From positions 1-64,000 of the forward strand of contig RBZT01000721.1 of NCBI GenBank assembly GCA_003693705.1: a stretch of 64,000 nucleotides of DNA, given 5' to 3'. The notes under the pieces were generated by a model. It made no database searches. It was not told the origin of the DNA and saw nothing but the letters and a program-made list of their open reading frames with translations. Positions within the stretch are counted from its first letter, which is position 1; each line of letters begins with the position of its first letter. Origin of the DNA: Polymyxa betae (taxonomy: Eukaryota; Endomyxa; Phytomyxea; Plasmodiophorida; Plasmodiophoridae). Of this stretch, positions 21,865 through 33,355 are shown in pieces. The translations under genes were made by a program, and so were the position numbers.

Positions 21865-22844
21865 TTACGTTCTGATGATTTTTTTGTTGGGACCATTATA
21901 AGCATGGCTCTTTAGTCCGTTGCAAAGAAAAATGATACCGGTATTCCAGCTTGTTATCAAGTTTGCTTCCTGACGTTTTGTAATTCCCTGATTTTTGGTC
22001 TTGATTTCCAATAGACGACATTCGATACCGTGTTCGTACATCTTTTCACCTATGCGCCAAGTAAATGTCAAAGTCGAAAATAACAAAAAGGCAGGCAGCA
22101 TACCTTGCGGTGCTTCCTGCATTGAAGAATGGCTTTCTGAATGAGACCAGTAAATAATGCCGAGTAGATTACAGTTACCCAGTGCTTGTGATATCGTCGC
22201 TTAATAGCTAGTTTATCCTCTTCAGATAGTTGATAGAGGGCAGCTTCGTTTGCAGGAAGAACGCAACCAGGAGTTCTTGGTAATAAACAGCTATAATCAA
22301 CATATAATGGATCAAGCTTCGGTGCAGCGCTCGTCTTTCGATTCCTTCCTGTAATCATTACAGAGGGCCCAGATTTGCCAATCTGGTTGGGATATACATT
22401 AGGGTCTAAAGGTTCCCAATATGAACTATAGCCTTTCGGGGGGTTGTTCGCAACAATCGGTGCTGATTGACAGCGTCGCATTGGGCGATCTTTCGGAGAA
22501 GGGAAAGGAATCCGAGGCGACACAATTTCTTGAAAAATTTCTTGCCCTGGATCGGGGATGGCATCGTCGTCCCGTATTGTCACAGTATGAACATTGGTAG
22601 ACCGAGAACGAAAGGCAGGACGACGGCTATCAAACAATTTGAATTCAGGGAAGGTTCTTGCAAGTGGGAGACGAAGACGGATTGGAATTTTCGGAACCGA
22701 GATGGGTTTCTCGCTTCTCCTTGCAGGTCGAAGCGATTTCTGTGTTCTGCATCGCGACCTGAATGCCCGTTTGGGGCTGGTGATTGACACTTCAGGGGAG
22801 TTCGATCTCTTTACAAACCAGGCTCGGCATTGGTCTATTGTCAA
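21865..22844 (-). CDS. Unknown basic, proline/arginine-rich protein
   Basis: A long frame (22068-22844) begins MTIDQCRAWFVKRSNS. It is rich in Arg, Pro and Ser for about 150 residues, including RPMRRCQSAPIV and NPPKGYSSYWEPLDP. It ends in a more structured part, LPANEAALYQLSEEDKLAIKRRYHKHW, then a short hydrophobic helix VIYSALFTGLIQKAIL. A GT donor after RKHRK suggests splicing to a downstream exon with GEKMYEHGIECRLLEIK, ending at 21865; that junction is uncertain. The composition suggests a disordered, possibly cytoskeletal or ciliary protein with a small C-terminal domain, but no family is recognised. Confidence 0.6.
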
Positions 22845-23146
22845 TCCTGTGCGATAGTGAGACGTAAATCAGCAGCAGGTTAGAATGCAGACCATGCTGG
22901 ACCGGGCAAACGGGTCGGTCGGGCCATACGAACATTAACAATGTTGCAGCAATCGAAATGATCTCGATGGAGCCTTAATGAGGGTACTTCATAGCAAAGC
23001 GATCACTGCAGGTGAAACGTAGACCCAGTGGCCCGGCCTTCGTCCATGTCGCTTGGCCTTCGTCCATGTCGATCGGACTTCGATGTGTCACAGAATGAGA
23101 CACTCCTCTCATTTGTTTGGTATCGTCGCATGGATGACGAGATCAT

Positions 23147-26100
23147 ATGAGCGCCGAGGATTCCGGGTCAGGCTCAACGCCGTCGACGGCCGTGACGAGG
23201 CCGGATTCGTCGCTGACACTGTCGCTAAACTGCCGAAAATGCAATCTGACGTTTAAGGTTTGGGCCGGTTCCAGGTCTGTGACATGCTATTGATGTCAGG
23301 CAGTAGAAACGAGAGCAGCTAGCTAATCACCTTCAGTATTTCTGCCAGGGCGGCAAATATTCTGACATTGATGCGGTCAAAAATTCTTTGATTGTAAATC
23401 AGAATATGTCGGTGGATAATCTTCGTCAGATACTATCGAAAGGCGTTAGTGCTATAGGCGATGTCTCTCTGGGTGCGCTTCGTGAGCGTATCCGAAATGA
23501 CACTACGTCGCTGGCAGAAGTTAAATCGGAAGTACTCAGATCGCGTCAAGCACAGCTTGCAGTGGAGCTTCGTGATCTGAAGGTGAAGCACAGCAAATCT
23601 GTTTTCGACCGTATGCAACAGCAATCTAAAGTCGATCATTTACTCACCGATATCAATAACGAGCGAGGTGCTGAGATCAGAGTTAGAATAGAACGCGAGC
23701 GACTCCGTGATGCCTTGAAACGCATAGAGCAAACTGATCTGATGGCCTTAGAGCAAGAAAAACGTCGTGATTTAGAAGAACTGATTAAAGAGCAAGAGCT
23801 ATTAAAGCAAAAGGAGACTAGCGCCTTGCAAGAAATTGAACGATTGATGCAAATGATTCAGAACGCGGAAACCAACAAGAAAGAAAAAGACGAACGGCAA
23901 TTAAGCGATAATGGCGCTGAGGGTAAAGACATTCGGCTGAAGTTTGCTCGTACTGGAGAAGAGCTTGGAAAGCAAGCTGCTCTGCTTCGTCTCGAACGCG
24001 AAAACAAGTTAGCTGAGCGCGATCGGATCGTGCAACGCTTGAAAACCCCAATCGCGGATAATGTACAACAACGCGAAGAACTTATAAACAAGCTGAAAAC
24101 CGACCAGGTGTGTGTGTAACGATTGGATATATTTGTCATCTGTGATTGAGTGAACCCAGAAAACAGAGATGAATCGACTAGAGCAACTCAAAGCAAAACT
24201 AAATCATTATCGTCAAGAACAAGAATCTATCACGATGAAATTATGGGAGTTAGATGCCGACCCTATCGATGACCATGAAAGCGAATCTGTTGCTGAACCT
24301 GTAGTCTTAAAACCAAATGATCATGTTCCGCCACAGTCAGCAATTTCTCAATCAAAATCGGATTCACACCACACCGATGTTCCCACTTCACAACCAAAGC
24401 AGAAACCAGAACCTCAAGCGAAAAACACTTCTGCTGACGTCAAAAGCGCTGCTGCTCAGATAGCAATCGCAAGTGAGCAAACTGTGAATACTGCAGACGG
24501 AGACATGAAGAAGCTGTTGAAAGAAATCGAGAACTTAAAGAAAACTGTGAAGGAGAGCCAGCAGCAGCCGACGCCTTCTGTTCACCCGGAATATAATCCT
24601 CAGTGCACCCAACCAAATCACCAACAGTATGCTCACAATTCAACTCCAATGCAAACGGGACCAGGGACATCTCCGTTAATTATGCAATTACAACAGCAGA
24701 TGGCCCAAACCCAATTAATACTTCAACAGCACCAGGCTGAAAACGCCCGCCTCTATCAGGAGCTGTCAGATTTGGATAGCAGTCATGAAACGGCTCGATT
24801 CGATCAACAACGTCGTGATTTCGAGTCCACTTTGCGTCTACTGACATCGAAGTTACAAGGGCAGCTTCCACAAAACATTGTCGTAGACTCGTAAGAATCA
24901 TCAGAGTTGCTTCTTGAGTCAAATAACATTATTATAGGAAACCCGACGAATCGAGACTTGGTTTTCGCTCGGCTCCGCCTAACTCTGAGCTTTACAAAAT
25001 TGAAATGGAATATCAGACGAAACTAGCTAGGCTCCGATATCAAAAGGAATTGCAAGCGGAGGAGCTTGAGTTAGCTCGGATTCGTGAACAAAATGCAATC
25101 AAGGCAAAAGAGATTGAGGAGGAGCGCCGCCATGCTGAATACATGGCGGAACAGCGACGAAAATTAGAGAGGCAACGTATAAAGCAAGAGCTGGCAAGAG
25201 ATTTGGTATGTTGGGTATTCTCCTTCATTATTGGGTTTAAATCATCGACTTTAGCCTCTGTCTGATTTCAAGGTGCCAAGTAAATCCAATTACAATCCTC
25301 TTGACGGGTTCCTAATAGTATGGGATTTCGTCTATGGGCTTGATAAGTCTATTCTGTCTGTGAAAGTGGCCCATCAGATCCTTGATGGAGGTAAGGTAGC
25401 TTTGCTCCGATGATTCTCTGTCTCAAACGACGTGTAGGTTCGCCCAAATCCGAAGTTTCTCAAAGCGACATATTTGAGACCCAGCCTGATGGGCCATCGC
25501 CCAACTCCAACCGTCTCTGTATTTTTGCCGCTACCAACCATATTAGTCGTATTCCAGCTCTCCCGACCCTGAAGCTGTTAGTGGAGGTCCAATCTGCAAA
25601 TTCTGTGAAGAAAGAGAGCGTCGGATGGACGTTGTTTCAGATTTTCTCGGAGCAATCAGCTCTATTATCGGGATTGTGGCGAGCTCCCTTATACACGGGG
25701 CCAATACGTCGCGATCTCGTACCAAATAATCTGGGCGTCAACCTCTCTGCCTGCAAGCATCCCACAGCACAGTTGTTCCTCCGAATAGCGGCGGCTAATG
25801 AGGGCAATATACAGCCCGGCGGAGATCCGAATCTCGTTATGCACTTGTATAACGACCAGGCGCAAATTCGATCGACATTACCTCGCGAATCTCGTTCAAA
25901 CAGCGCAAGCCTTTCTCGGCCACTATCTGCTAGATCCGATATAAAGCAGCAGCGTGATCCGACCCTGTCATCGATCGCAGACCTTGCTAAGGACGAACCG
26001 CAGCAAAACGCGATTCCGACAGCTGCTGATATCGGAATTGGGATCCGCTCTGCCGAGCTTCCCGATACAATCTACGCCCGAGTTCGGATCTCTATTGGGT

Positions 26101-28427
26101 CAGAATTCACATGGACGTCGCCGTACGCCCAAGTCGGTGCCGATGGTGATCTGGGGGTATTTCGTTGGGAAGCGCCTTGCGTTTATCGCCGCTGTCCAAT
26201 TGAAAGTGTCGTTGTGCTAGACATCGTAACTCGACCCGACCGACCAGCATCAGCTGCTTCATCGTTTGAGATAAAACCAGGCGAGGTTATGCTGGGCTGG
26301 GGCACTATAGACGCCATTACCCCAGATAAACAGCTGCGTTTTGGATCTTTTGATATTGCTCTGGTATCTCCTCCTGTGTCGCCAACACTGAAACCAGACA
26401 CCGCCAGGATAGAGAATGCCATCATCAGCGTGTATTTGTTCTCGCCGGACGCCCCGCCAGTTTTCCAACCTGTGTCGCTGCTGATTGACGAATCAGTCGG
26501 ATCATCGTTCTCGGTGCTTCCATGGGTCGATTGCGCTCGTGTACTACACCAATCAGTTTCGGTTCTGAACTGAACTAACGCATGATTTAGGCTATCTCAT
26601 TGAATGAGCCGTTGTTCGATCGAGGAGATGGATTCGATGTTTATGTGGATTCGTGTCGGTTTCTACCCGATAATGTGCTCGCAAGCCGGGTACGATTGGA
26701 AATGTGGACCTGTGAACTTGGTGTCAGCGTTGGTGGCCCAACCACCAAAGTGTGCTCAGTAGAAGGGATTATTCGTAATCCAAAGTACGATCTTCGACGG
26801 GAATACAGAGCCCACGCTTTTAATCCAACATGCACCATTGGTAAGGCTGTCAACTGTTAACATCTAATTATATGATTGATTTCAATCGTAGAGATTATTG
26901 TTGAAGGCATTGAGCGGGATTCTCGGAAACTCAAGGTCTGACGTCTCATGTGCGAACCCTTTTCTGTGATTGACATAATAAGCGTAGTTCGTTGGAGTTG
27001 CAGCTTTAAATGTGTTTACAGTACGAGGAGCACAGGCTCAGCCGACTCAAGCCCAGCAACAGGAGTTCTGTTTAAACAGCGGAAATTTCCAGCTCCCATT
27101 GTATGCTGAGCTGGTTCGATCTAAAGATGTGTTTTTAGCATCTTCCTATTCCAATCTTCCCAGAAGTACTGAAACCCAGCTTATTACTCGATGCCGCTTA
27201 CTTTTCTAAATAGTTCCTTGTGCTACTGTTTTGGTTCGTATTGTTCCAGCTGCCAAATCGAAAGACCTCGGCGAAGTGTTAAGTACGAGTACAACACCAG
27301 AATCGGCCTGGGTTGAGAAAGGATTGGTTTCACCGGCTCCGTCATATAATGTTGGGTGAGATACCTCTTTCTTTCAGTTTTCAAGGAAATTGAGACCAGT
27401 CTGATACAGAAAATACGATTCATCAAGATGTCGTCCGTCAGCATTAGAGGTGAAGCTCTATAACATGATCTCCAAGAAAGAGTCGGTTTTGGTTGAATCT
27501 ATTCTTGACCAATTGGGAGACGACGCTGAAGTAATTATACAGCAAGGCACACCTGCTGTGCAGGCTTGGATTGATCAAAAATTCAACCAACTATCGCCTC
27601 CAAACGGACAAACTGCTCAGCCACTGAATCTGTCCCGATTTGCACCGTACCAGCCGTCATTTGGTTTGTGCATTGCTATTGATGGAGCCTGGTATGTGGG
27701 CGACGGTAAAGCTTTACCCTTTGTATTATACTCGTTATCGCCACCAGGAGACTTCTACAAGCCATTCCGTTTGACAGACGACGTCCAAGTCACTGGGCAG
27801 TGGGACTGGGATAGCCATTTACGTTGGCCGTCGTTCACTTCTGGTTATACGACTTTCCGAGATTCCGAATACAACGAGTTTGCGGTTGCGGTCATTGACG
27901 TCAGGCTGCTACGAGGTTCATCCATTGAAGCGTTTGGATGGACTGTGCTGCAATTGTTTACAAGCGACGGATACGTGCAAACTGGCTCATATCAATTACC
28001 ATTGATTATAGGTGCTCCACCACCGGATGTGCTAGACATGCTTCAGAACGAAAGAACCACAGCTGTTTTAATGCGCGAAATGTCCAAACAGGGTACGAAG
28101 AAACGGAAAGCTGCACGTTTGCCAGTTCTTGTTTTCGCAGAGCCAGCATCGGTGCTTGTCAGACTGGTGGACACTCAAGCAGCAGAACTAGGCCCAAAGA
28201 AATATGCATTCAGAAAAATGCAGCTGGAATATGTGGAATGGGAAAGGAGAGATAAGTACGAATGTGACCTGGAACAAGTCAGCCGTGGAAACATATTCGG
28301 TTTGGGCGCAAAACCATTGAGGCTATCGACGTTGAAATCGTCAAATGAAGAGACACTGAATCAGTTTGAAAGGGTCACACTGAAAACGATCGCGGCTGAA
28401 CTCGGAATCGATCGACTGAATACTTGA
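23147..28427 (+). CDS. CCDC17-like coiled-coil protein
   Basis: About eleven exons run from ATG at 23147 to TGA at 28427; the product is roughly 1,550 residues. It starts with a Ser/Thr-rich leader and a CxxC motif (LNCRKCNLTFK), the remains of the N-terminal zinc finger of CCDC17. A long charged coiled coil follows (exons at about 23340-24108), then a Gln-rich linker and a second coiled coil (ELARIREQNAIKAKEIEEE). The C-terminal half carries the CCDC17 signatures: YNPLDGFLIVWDFVYGLDKS, VEVQSANSVKKESVGWTLFQIF, LFLRIAA, FVGVAALNVF, SGNFQLPLY, IPCATVLVRIVPA, and FGLCIAIDGAWYVGD with FGWTVLQLFTSDGYVQTG. In vertebrates CCDC17 is associated with motile-cilia tissues. The gene meets MUS81 tail to tail with 58 bp between stops. 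Confidence 0.85.
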
Positions 28428-28485
28428 AAATATTTTTGGATATATTGAAATTAATGAAAAACATATACTGCACGGATAGCATGAG

Positions 28486-30564
28486 TTATTCAGATTCCTC
28501 CCCTTCATTCACGTTTCCAACCTTATTTCCAGCACTCTTCCGGCATTTACTGGCATATGAGCAATCCCTAAAAAATGCCCGAATCTTCTTTGAAACAGCG
28601 ATACCCATATTCGCTTTGCTGATTCCTTTTGACAGATATTCAATGGATTCTAAAAGCCTCTCTTCCTCGGCCACTGAGCTACACTTATCATACGCTGCAA
28701 GAAGGGCACGAAGGCTTGGATATTTGGCGATGATAGCTTCACACCTATATGAGCTTACTCCAGTAAGTGCCATCAGAAGTGTTCCTGCAGACGGATCAGC
28801 AACGGCAAGTAACAAAAGCCTGCTCCCTACCAAACTGATGTGATTTGTCTGGAATACAAGATTTTTCCAGACGATCATTGAACGCAAAAAAAGGCTCAGC
28901 GTTCGAAGGAACTTGCTCCTTGGCAACTCTCTTAATCAAACCTTTATGGATCGCACATAATAGCCGGATGGAATTGTCAATATCGTTTGTTTGGTAAACG
29001 AAAAATCCATCATGGGCCTACAAGGAATCTTAAACCATCTGGCCTAGCGAGATCGAAAGAATTATACCGACCGACATTCTGGAAATTGCGCTCAGGATTG
29101 ATTTTGGGTCGACCAAGTTTCCTGAATTTGTATCGCCCTCGAGCAAATAGACAACATTCAGACCAGTTCTGAATGGACTGTCACTTATAAACACAACATA
29201 GACACTTGCATCTTAACTGCTTCAACCGAAATTTCTGCTCTTCGTAACGCATATCGCGAATACTTCCACTTAAATCGGCGTCTTTTTTTCTTTCCACAAT
29301 GAAAGGAAGCATAACAGCGCCTACAAGCCCCTGGGACGACCTCCGCTTTGCCACCCAGCAATAATCACCAATCGAAAGCCGGGCTCGTTCCACTTTGAGA
29401 TTTCGAATTTGGAATTCAGCTAGGACCATATTGCGGTTTTCACGAAACTAATTCATTCCTCAATTTGAAGCAAAAATGAACGATATTTAGACGAATACTT
29501 GCTCTGCTGTGTCAACAATGAGGACAACCTGCACGCAACTAAGCACAACTAATGTCAGCCCACCAGCAGACCCTTACTTCATATTCCGAGCTATCTGCGG
29601 AGGAAGCAGAGACCTCCGAAACCGTTCGTTGCAGGCTGATTTGCGATGCTGGCTGAACAGCAACATTGCCAGTATTCACATCCGGTCGTTTCAGCCAACT
29701 TTCCAGCAATTTCTTGCCTAGCGTTCGTCCCGCATCGGTGAGCTGATACCTGATCGAGAACTTGATGAGCTCGAGTCACGAAAGGTTCACGATTGTCAAC
29801 CGTGCTGGCGATCCCGATTTCATGACGAGCTCCTTATTGATGAGAGTCGTCATCCCGCTCCAGGCGTTGTAGAAGTTAGACCCGGTACCATTCACATCGA
29901 CGGCTGTGAAACTCGTCTCCGAATACGGCTGGGCGGCAATGATCACTTCCCCTTTCCGATAGATTCGATCTTCTTTGGCCATGGCAATAAGAATCGCATA
30001 AGCGCCAGACTACGGACGATTAACAGGCATGATTACGAGAATTAGAAAAATGCAACCTGAAATCTGGGAATATATTCACGTGAAGCAGCAGTTCGGGCCT
30101 TTTTTGCAGGACGATTTGGTTGTTCTGAAGTAATGGGCTCTTCTGTCACGCTTAATTCGACTGAATCCGCCTGGGAACTCGGCAGCAGCGTCAGGCCATG
30201 GCTTCGAATGACTTTTTGGATCTGATGATTGTAAATTACGATGACTGAATACAAACATTGCTTGCAGAACCTCGACGCTCAAATAAGTGCCGACATATTT
30301 CAAACGTTTGATATCGTCGATGGATTTGATTGGGAGCGGCGACTTCTGGATCGATTGCAACGCCTGAGCCACACTAAACCGTTGGGCGATCAGGAGCGCC
30401 GAGAGCAGCACCTTTTTGTAAGTGCTGATAATATTCAGATTGGCATTCTTGCTCTGAACGGCGGCTTCAATGACCTTCTGGACGCCAGCGGCTATGAACT
30501 CGTTGTATGGACAGACGCAGGCGCCCGGCGCCGCTGCCTGTTTCGACTTGGCCTGCCTGGCCAT
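28486..30564 (-). CDS. MUS81: Crossover junction endonuclease MUS81
   Basis: MUS81 with EME1 cuts branched DNA at stalled forks and recombination intermediates. About nine short exons can be joined in frame, giving roughly 550 residues, as in human and yeast. The order is: an N-terminal helix-hairpin-helix domain (NEFIAAGVQKVIEAAVQS, SPLPIKSIDDIKRLKYVG), a basic linker (PNRPAKKARTAASREY), a winged helix (SGAYAILIAM, YNAWSGMTTLINKELVMKSG), the ERCC4 nuclease domain (VVLIVDTAEQ, LSIGDYCWVAKR, VERKKDADLSGSIRD, EEQKFRLKQ) and a C-terminal HhH2 (LTGVSSYRCEAIIAKYPSLRALLAAYDKC). The VERKKxxD catalytic core is intact. The first acidic motif reads DTAEQ where human MUS81 has GETRG. Confidence 0.93.
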
Positions 30565-31601
30565 GACGATCGCATCGACAAATGAGAAATAAAACACCGT
30601 ATAGAGAGACTCTCTTCTCCTTTCCAGTCTAAGAGCAAAGAAGACCAAGTCTGTATGAAAGGACCCCATCATCACCCCATCACCCCATCGCCCCATTGTC
30701 ATCTGCTCAGCTCGTATAAAAATTTCGTCAAAGTTTCCGACATGTTCTGGTCGCACCATCGTTCCATTAAGGATAGCGGCGGTTTTGGAATGGAGTGATC
30801 ATGTAAGGAACAAACGATTACTACGGTCACAAAACGTCAGCGATTCTCACATTCTACAGCCTTCCACACTCTCAAACGCGTTAGAAAAAACTCGATATGT
30901 ATCAACGTAAAGCGAAGTTCTTCCGAAAGCAACTCAAGTATCTTTGATAGCAGCCATCTCCTGCGTTTGAAAAGTTCCAACAGTCTGGCCACTCTCCAGT
31001 TATTGTCGTATGGAGTAATGACTTTTCTGAAAATAATTTTGAAAATCAATGATGGTTTAGAAAATTGTGGATTTACGAAGTCGGTTTTTAGAGTGATTTA
31101 TATCAGAGTTTTGCTATTAATTGAGAACTGGTTTTGGAAAGTTAGGGTTTTGTTAACTTGGAACTGATTTGGAACTTGAAGGTGGGACCGTATGGGCGAG
31201 AGCAAACCTACTCAGCGGCCTAGCACTTGGGCACAAAACCATCACAAAGGGACAGAACGCTGTCCTCGTGGCTGCAGCCGAAACAATGGGAAACCCAGAG
31301 AGCCTCGTAAAGTCACTTCAGCGCACGCTCAGATGAAGATCGGCAGATTAAAAATCTTCCCGCCCCGCATCCACCACAGCGAATACTCTTGGCTGGATTT
31401 CAACAAGGACAATCGGTTGAATCCATCAAATTGGACTCGCCGCAAACAGCAAAAGAAGTCATTTGTGATATTTGGACAGGAGCAAACTAGGCAATCGAAC
31501 GAAGCGATATCTTCATACAGGTTACCTTAAAGGAGCGCAGCCCATCCAAAGACTCATCTAATTGCACGCCCCTTTACCAGAGTGACATTATATTAATAGG
31601 G
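30565..31601. other. Intergenic, no confident gene
   Basis: About 1 kb between MUS81 and the transporter shows no recognisable gene. A short CATCACCCCAT-type tandem repeat lies at about 30662-30697, just upstream of MUS81. A plus frame at 31192-31530 lacks recognisable features. Confidence 0.4.
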
Positions 31602-33065
31602 ATGTCGTCAGACGATCTGTTGAAATCGTTCTGGCTGCTTTGGGCATCGCAAGCGTGCTCGTTGCTTGGCACCGATCTGACGCAGTTCGGATTGCGATTA
31701 TGGGCCTATAACCATTCGCAGAGCCTGAGCCAGTTTACCTGGATTGCATTCTTCGCCGAGGTTCGATGTTATCTTGCTGTCAGAGGCCGGTCAACGTCTT
31801 CAGGCGCCCTCATTGCTGCTTTCACCATTGGCCGGATTAGTAGCTGATAAATGTTCACGAAAGCATGGTATGCGATAGTCGCAACAATACCAAAAAAGGC
31901 TAAAGACAGCTTAGTGATGATGGTTGCCGATACTGTTGCGATGCTATCGAATCTGTGTCTGCTCTGGCTATATACCTGTGGATCTTTAACTATGGCCAGC
32001 CTGTCCATAGCCATTGTCATCCAATCGATTTGCAGTTCGTTTCATTGGCCGGCGTTCATCGCAACAATGTCGTTGCTGGTGCCCAAAGAGAAACTCGTCC
32101 AATACGGAGCGTTAAATGAGGCATTGCTGCATCTCAACAACAAGTTTGCTTCCTATTCACAATGTAATTTGTAGGTCGCGCCGGCCGTTGTCATGATGCT
32201 TGCTCCGACAATCGCTGCCTTTATCCTATCGGTATCTAACGACGAACTCCATGTCCTGTTTCTCATCGAGTTCTCAACGTTCATCATGGCTTTCATGGTG
32301 ATGCTCTTGATCCGGGTCCCCAACCCGCCATCGCAAGGACCAGCATTACCCAATTTTGTTCGCGACATCCTCGAGCCATTGCAATTCATCTACGATCGTC
32401 CTGCCTTGTGTCTGCTGATTTGCTATCTGTTCTTGAACAGCTTCATCTCGGGCATTAATCAGATTCTGACGACGCCTTATCTGCTGTCGTTTTCTGATGC
32501 GACGTCTCTTGGGCTGGTCATCACAGTATCTGGGCTTGGCGGAGTATTAGGTGGGTGTGCTCTTAGCATGCTCGGCGGACCGAAATCCAACCTGGTTGGC
32601 GTCCTGACAGCAACATCCATTCAAGGATTGCTTCTGGCGATAACAGGGTTGGCGCCGAGCAGTGTTCTGCAAGGATGTGTTGGATTTCTATACACTCTGT
32701 TCTTGCCGATGTTGAGATTATGCAGGGTCGCTATATTTCAGAGAAAGACACCAGCCAGAATGCAGGGACGAATCTTCTCTCTACAGAGGGCAGTAAAACA
32801 GCTGGCGATGCCTCTCGCCTCAATCAGCAGCGGTTTTCTGGCGGATTGCTTTGAGCAGCTGCTGAAAGACGACAACGCCTATCTAGCGAGCAGTATTGGG
32901 AGGATCATCGGTGTTGGCAAGGGCCGAGGAATTGCCCTATTGTTCATCAATCTGGGAAGTTTCATCGCCATAGTTAGCATGCTCGGATTCCTATATAAAC
33001 CTCTTCGCCTGGTTGAAACGGAGCTTCCAGACCAAGAACATATTTCTTCCAAGAAGGTCGAATAA
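31602..33065 (+). CDS. Major facilitator superfamily-like transporter
   Basis: A polytopic membrane protein of about 440 residues that begins MSSDDLLKSFWLLWASQACS, the usual first helix of DHA3/macrolide-efflux type MFS carriers (FxxLWxxQxxSxxG). The short loop between helices 2 and 3 reads LAGLVADKCSRKHDSL, matching the MFS G-x3-D-x-RKR motif. Many hydrophobic helices follow. Introns lie at about 31757-31799 and 31867-31904. A third break near 32119-32174 has no good GT donor; a GC-AG intron from 32119 restores the frame (GALNE to VAPAVVMML). An internal DNA-like GxxG stretch (SGLGGVLGG) matches motif C or the second half. Substrate unknown. Confidence 0.8.
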
Positions 33066-33355
33066 TCTCCACCCAAATTGACGCTTGCCTGCATCAATCG
33101 CTACGAATAGCAGATAATTGCTATCAAGAAAATCCCTCTATACTTATGTAATGTTTTGTAGTAAACGACATGACTAGTACAGCATCGTTTTGTTGAAGTA
33201 GTCTCATGCCAGCTGGATCATCTTTTTACATATAGATTGGCAATGCTGAAGAGCGTTCTATGGTGTTGCGCATTGTTAGGGTAACGTGGTACTGATAACA
33301 GAGCCCGATACCTCTCTGTCTTGGTCATTTTCATAATGGCATCATAGTCCATGTC

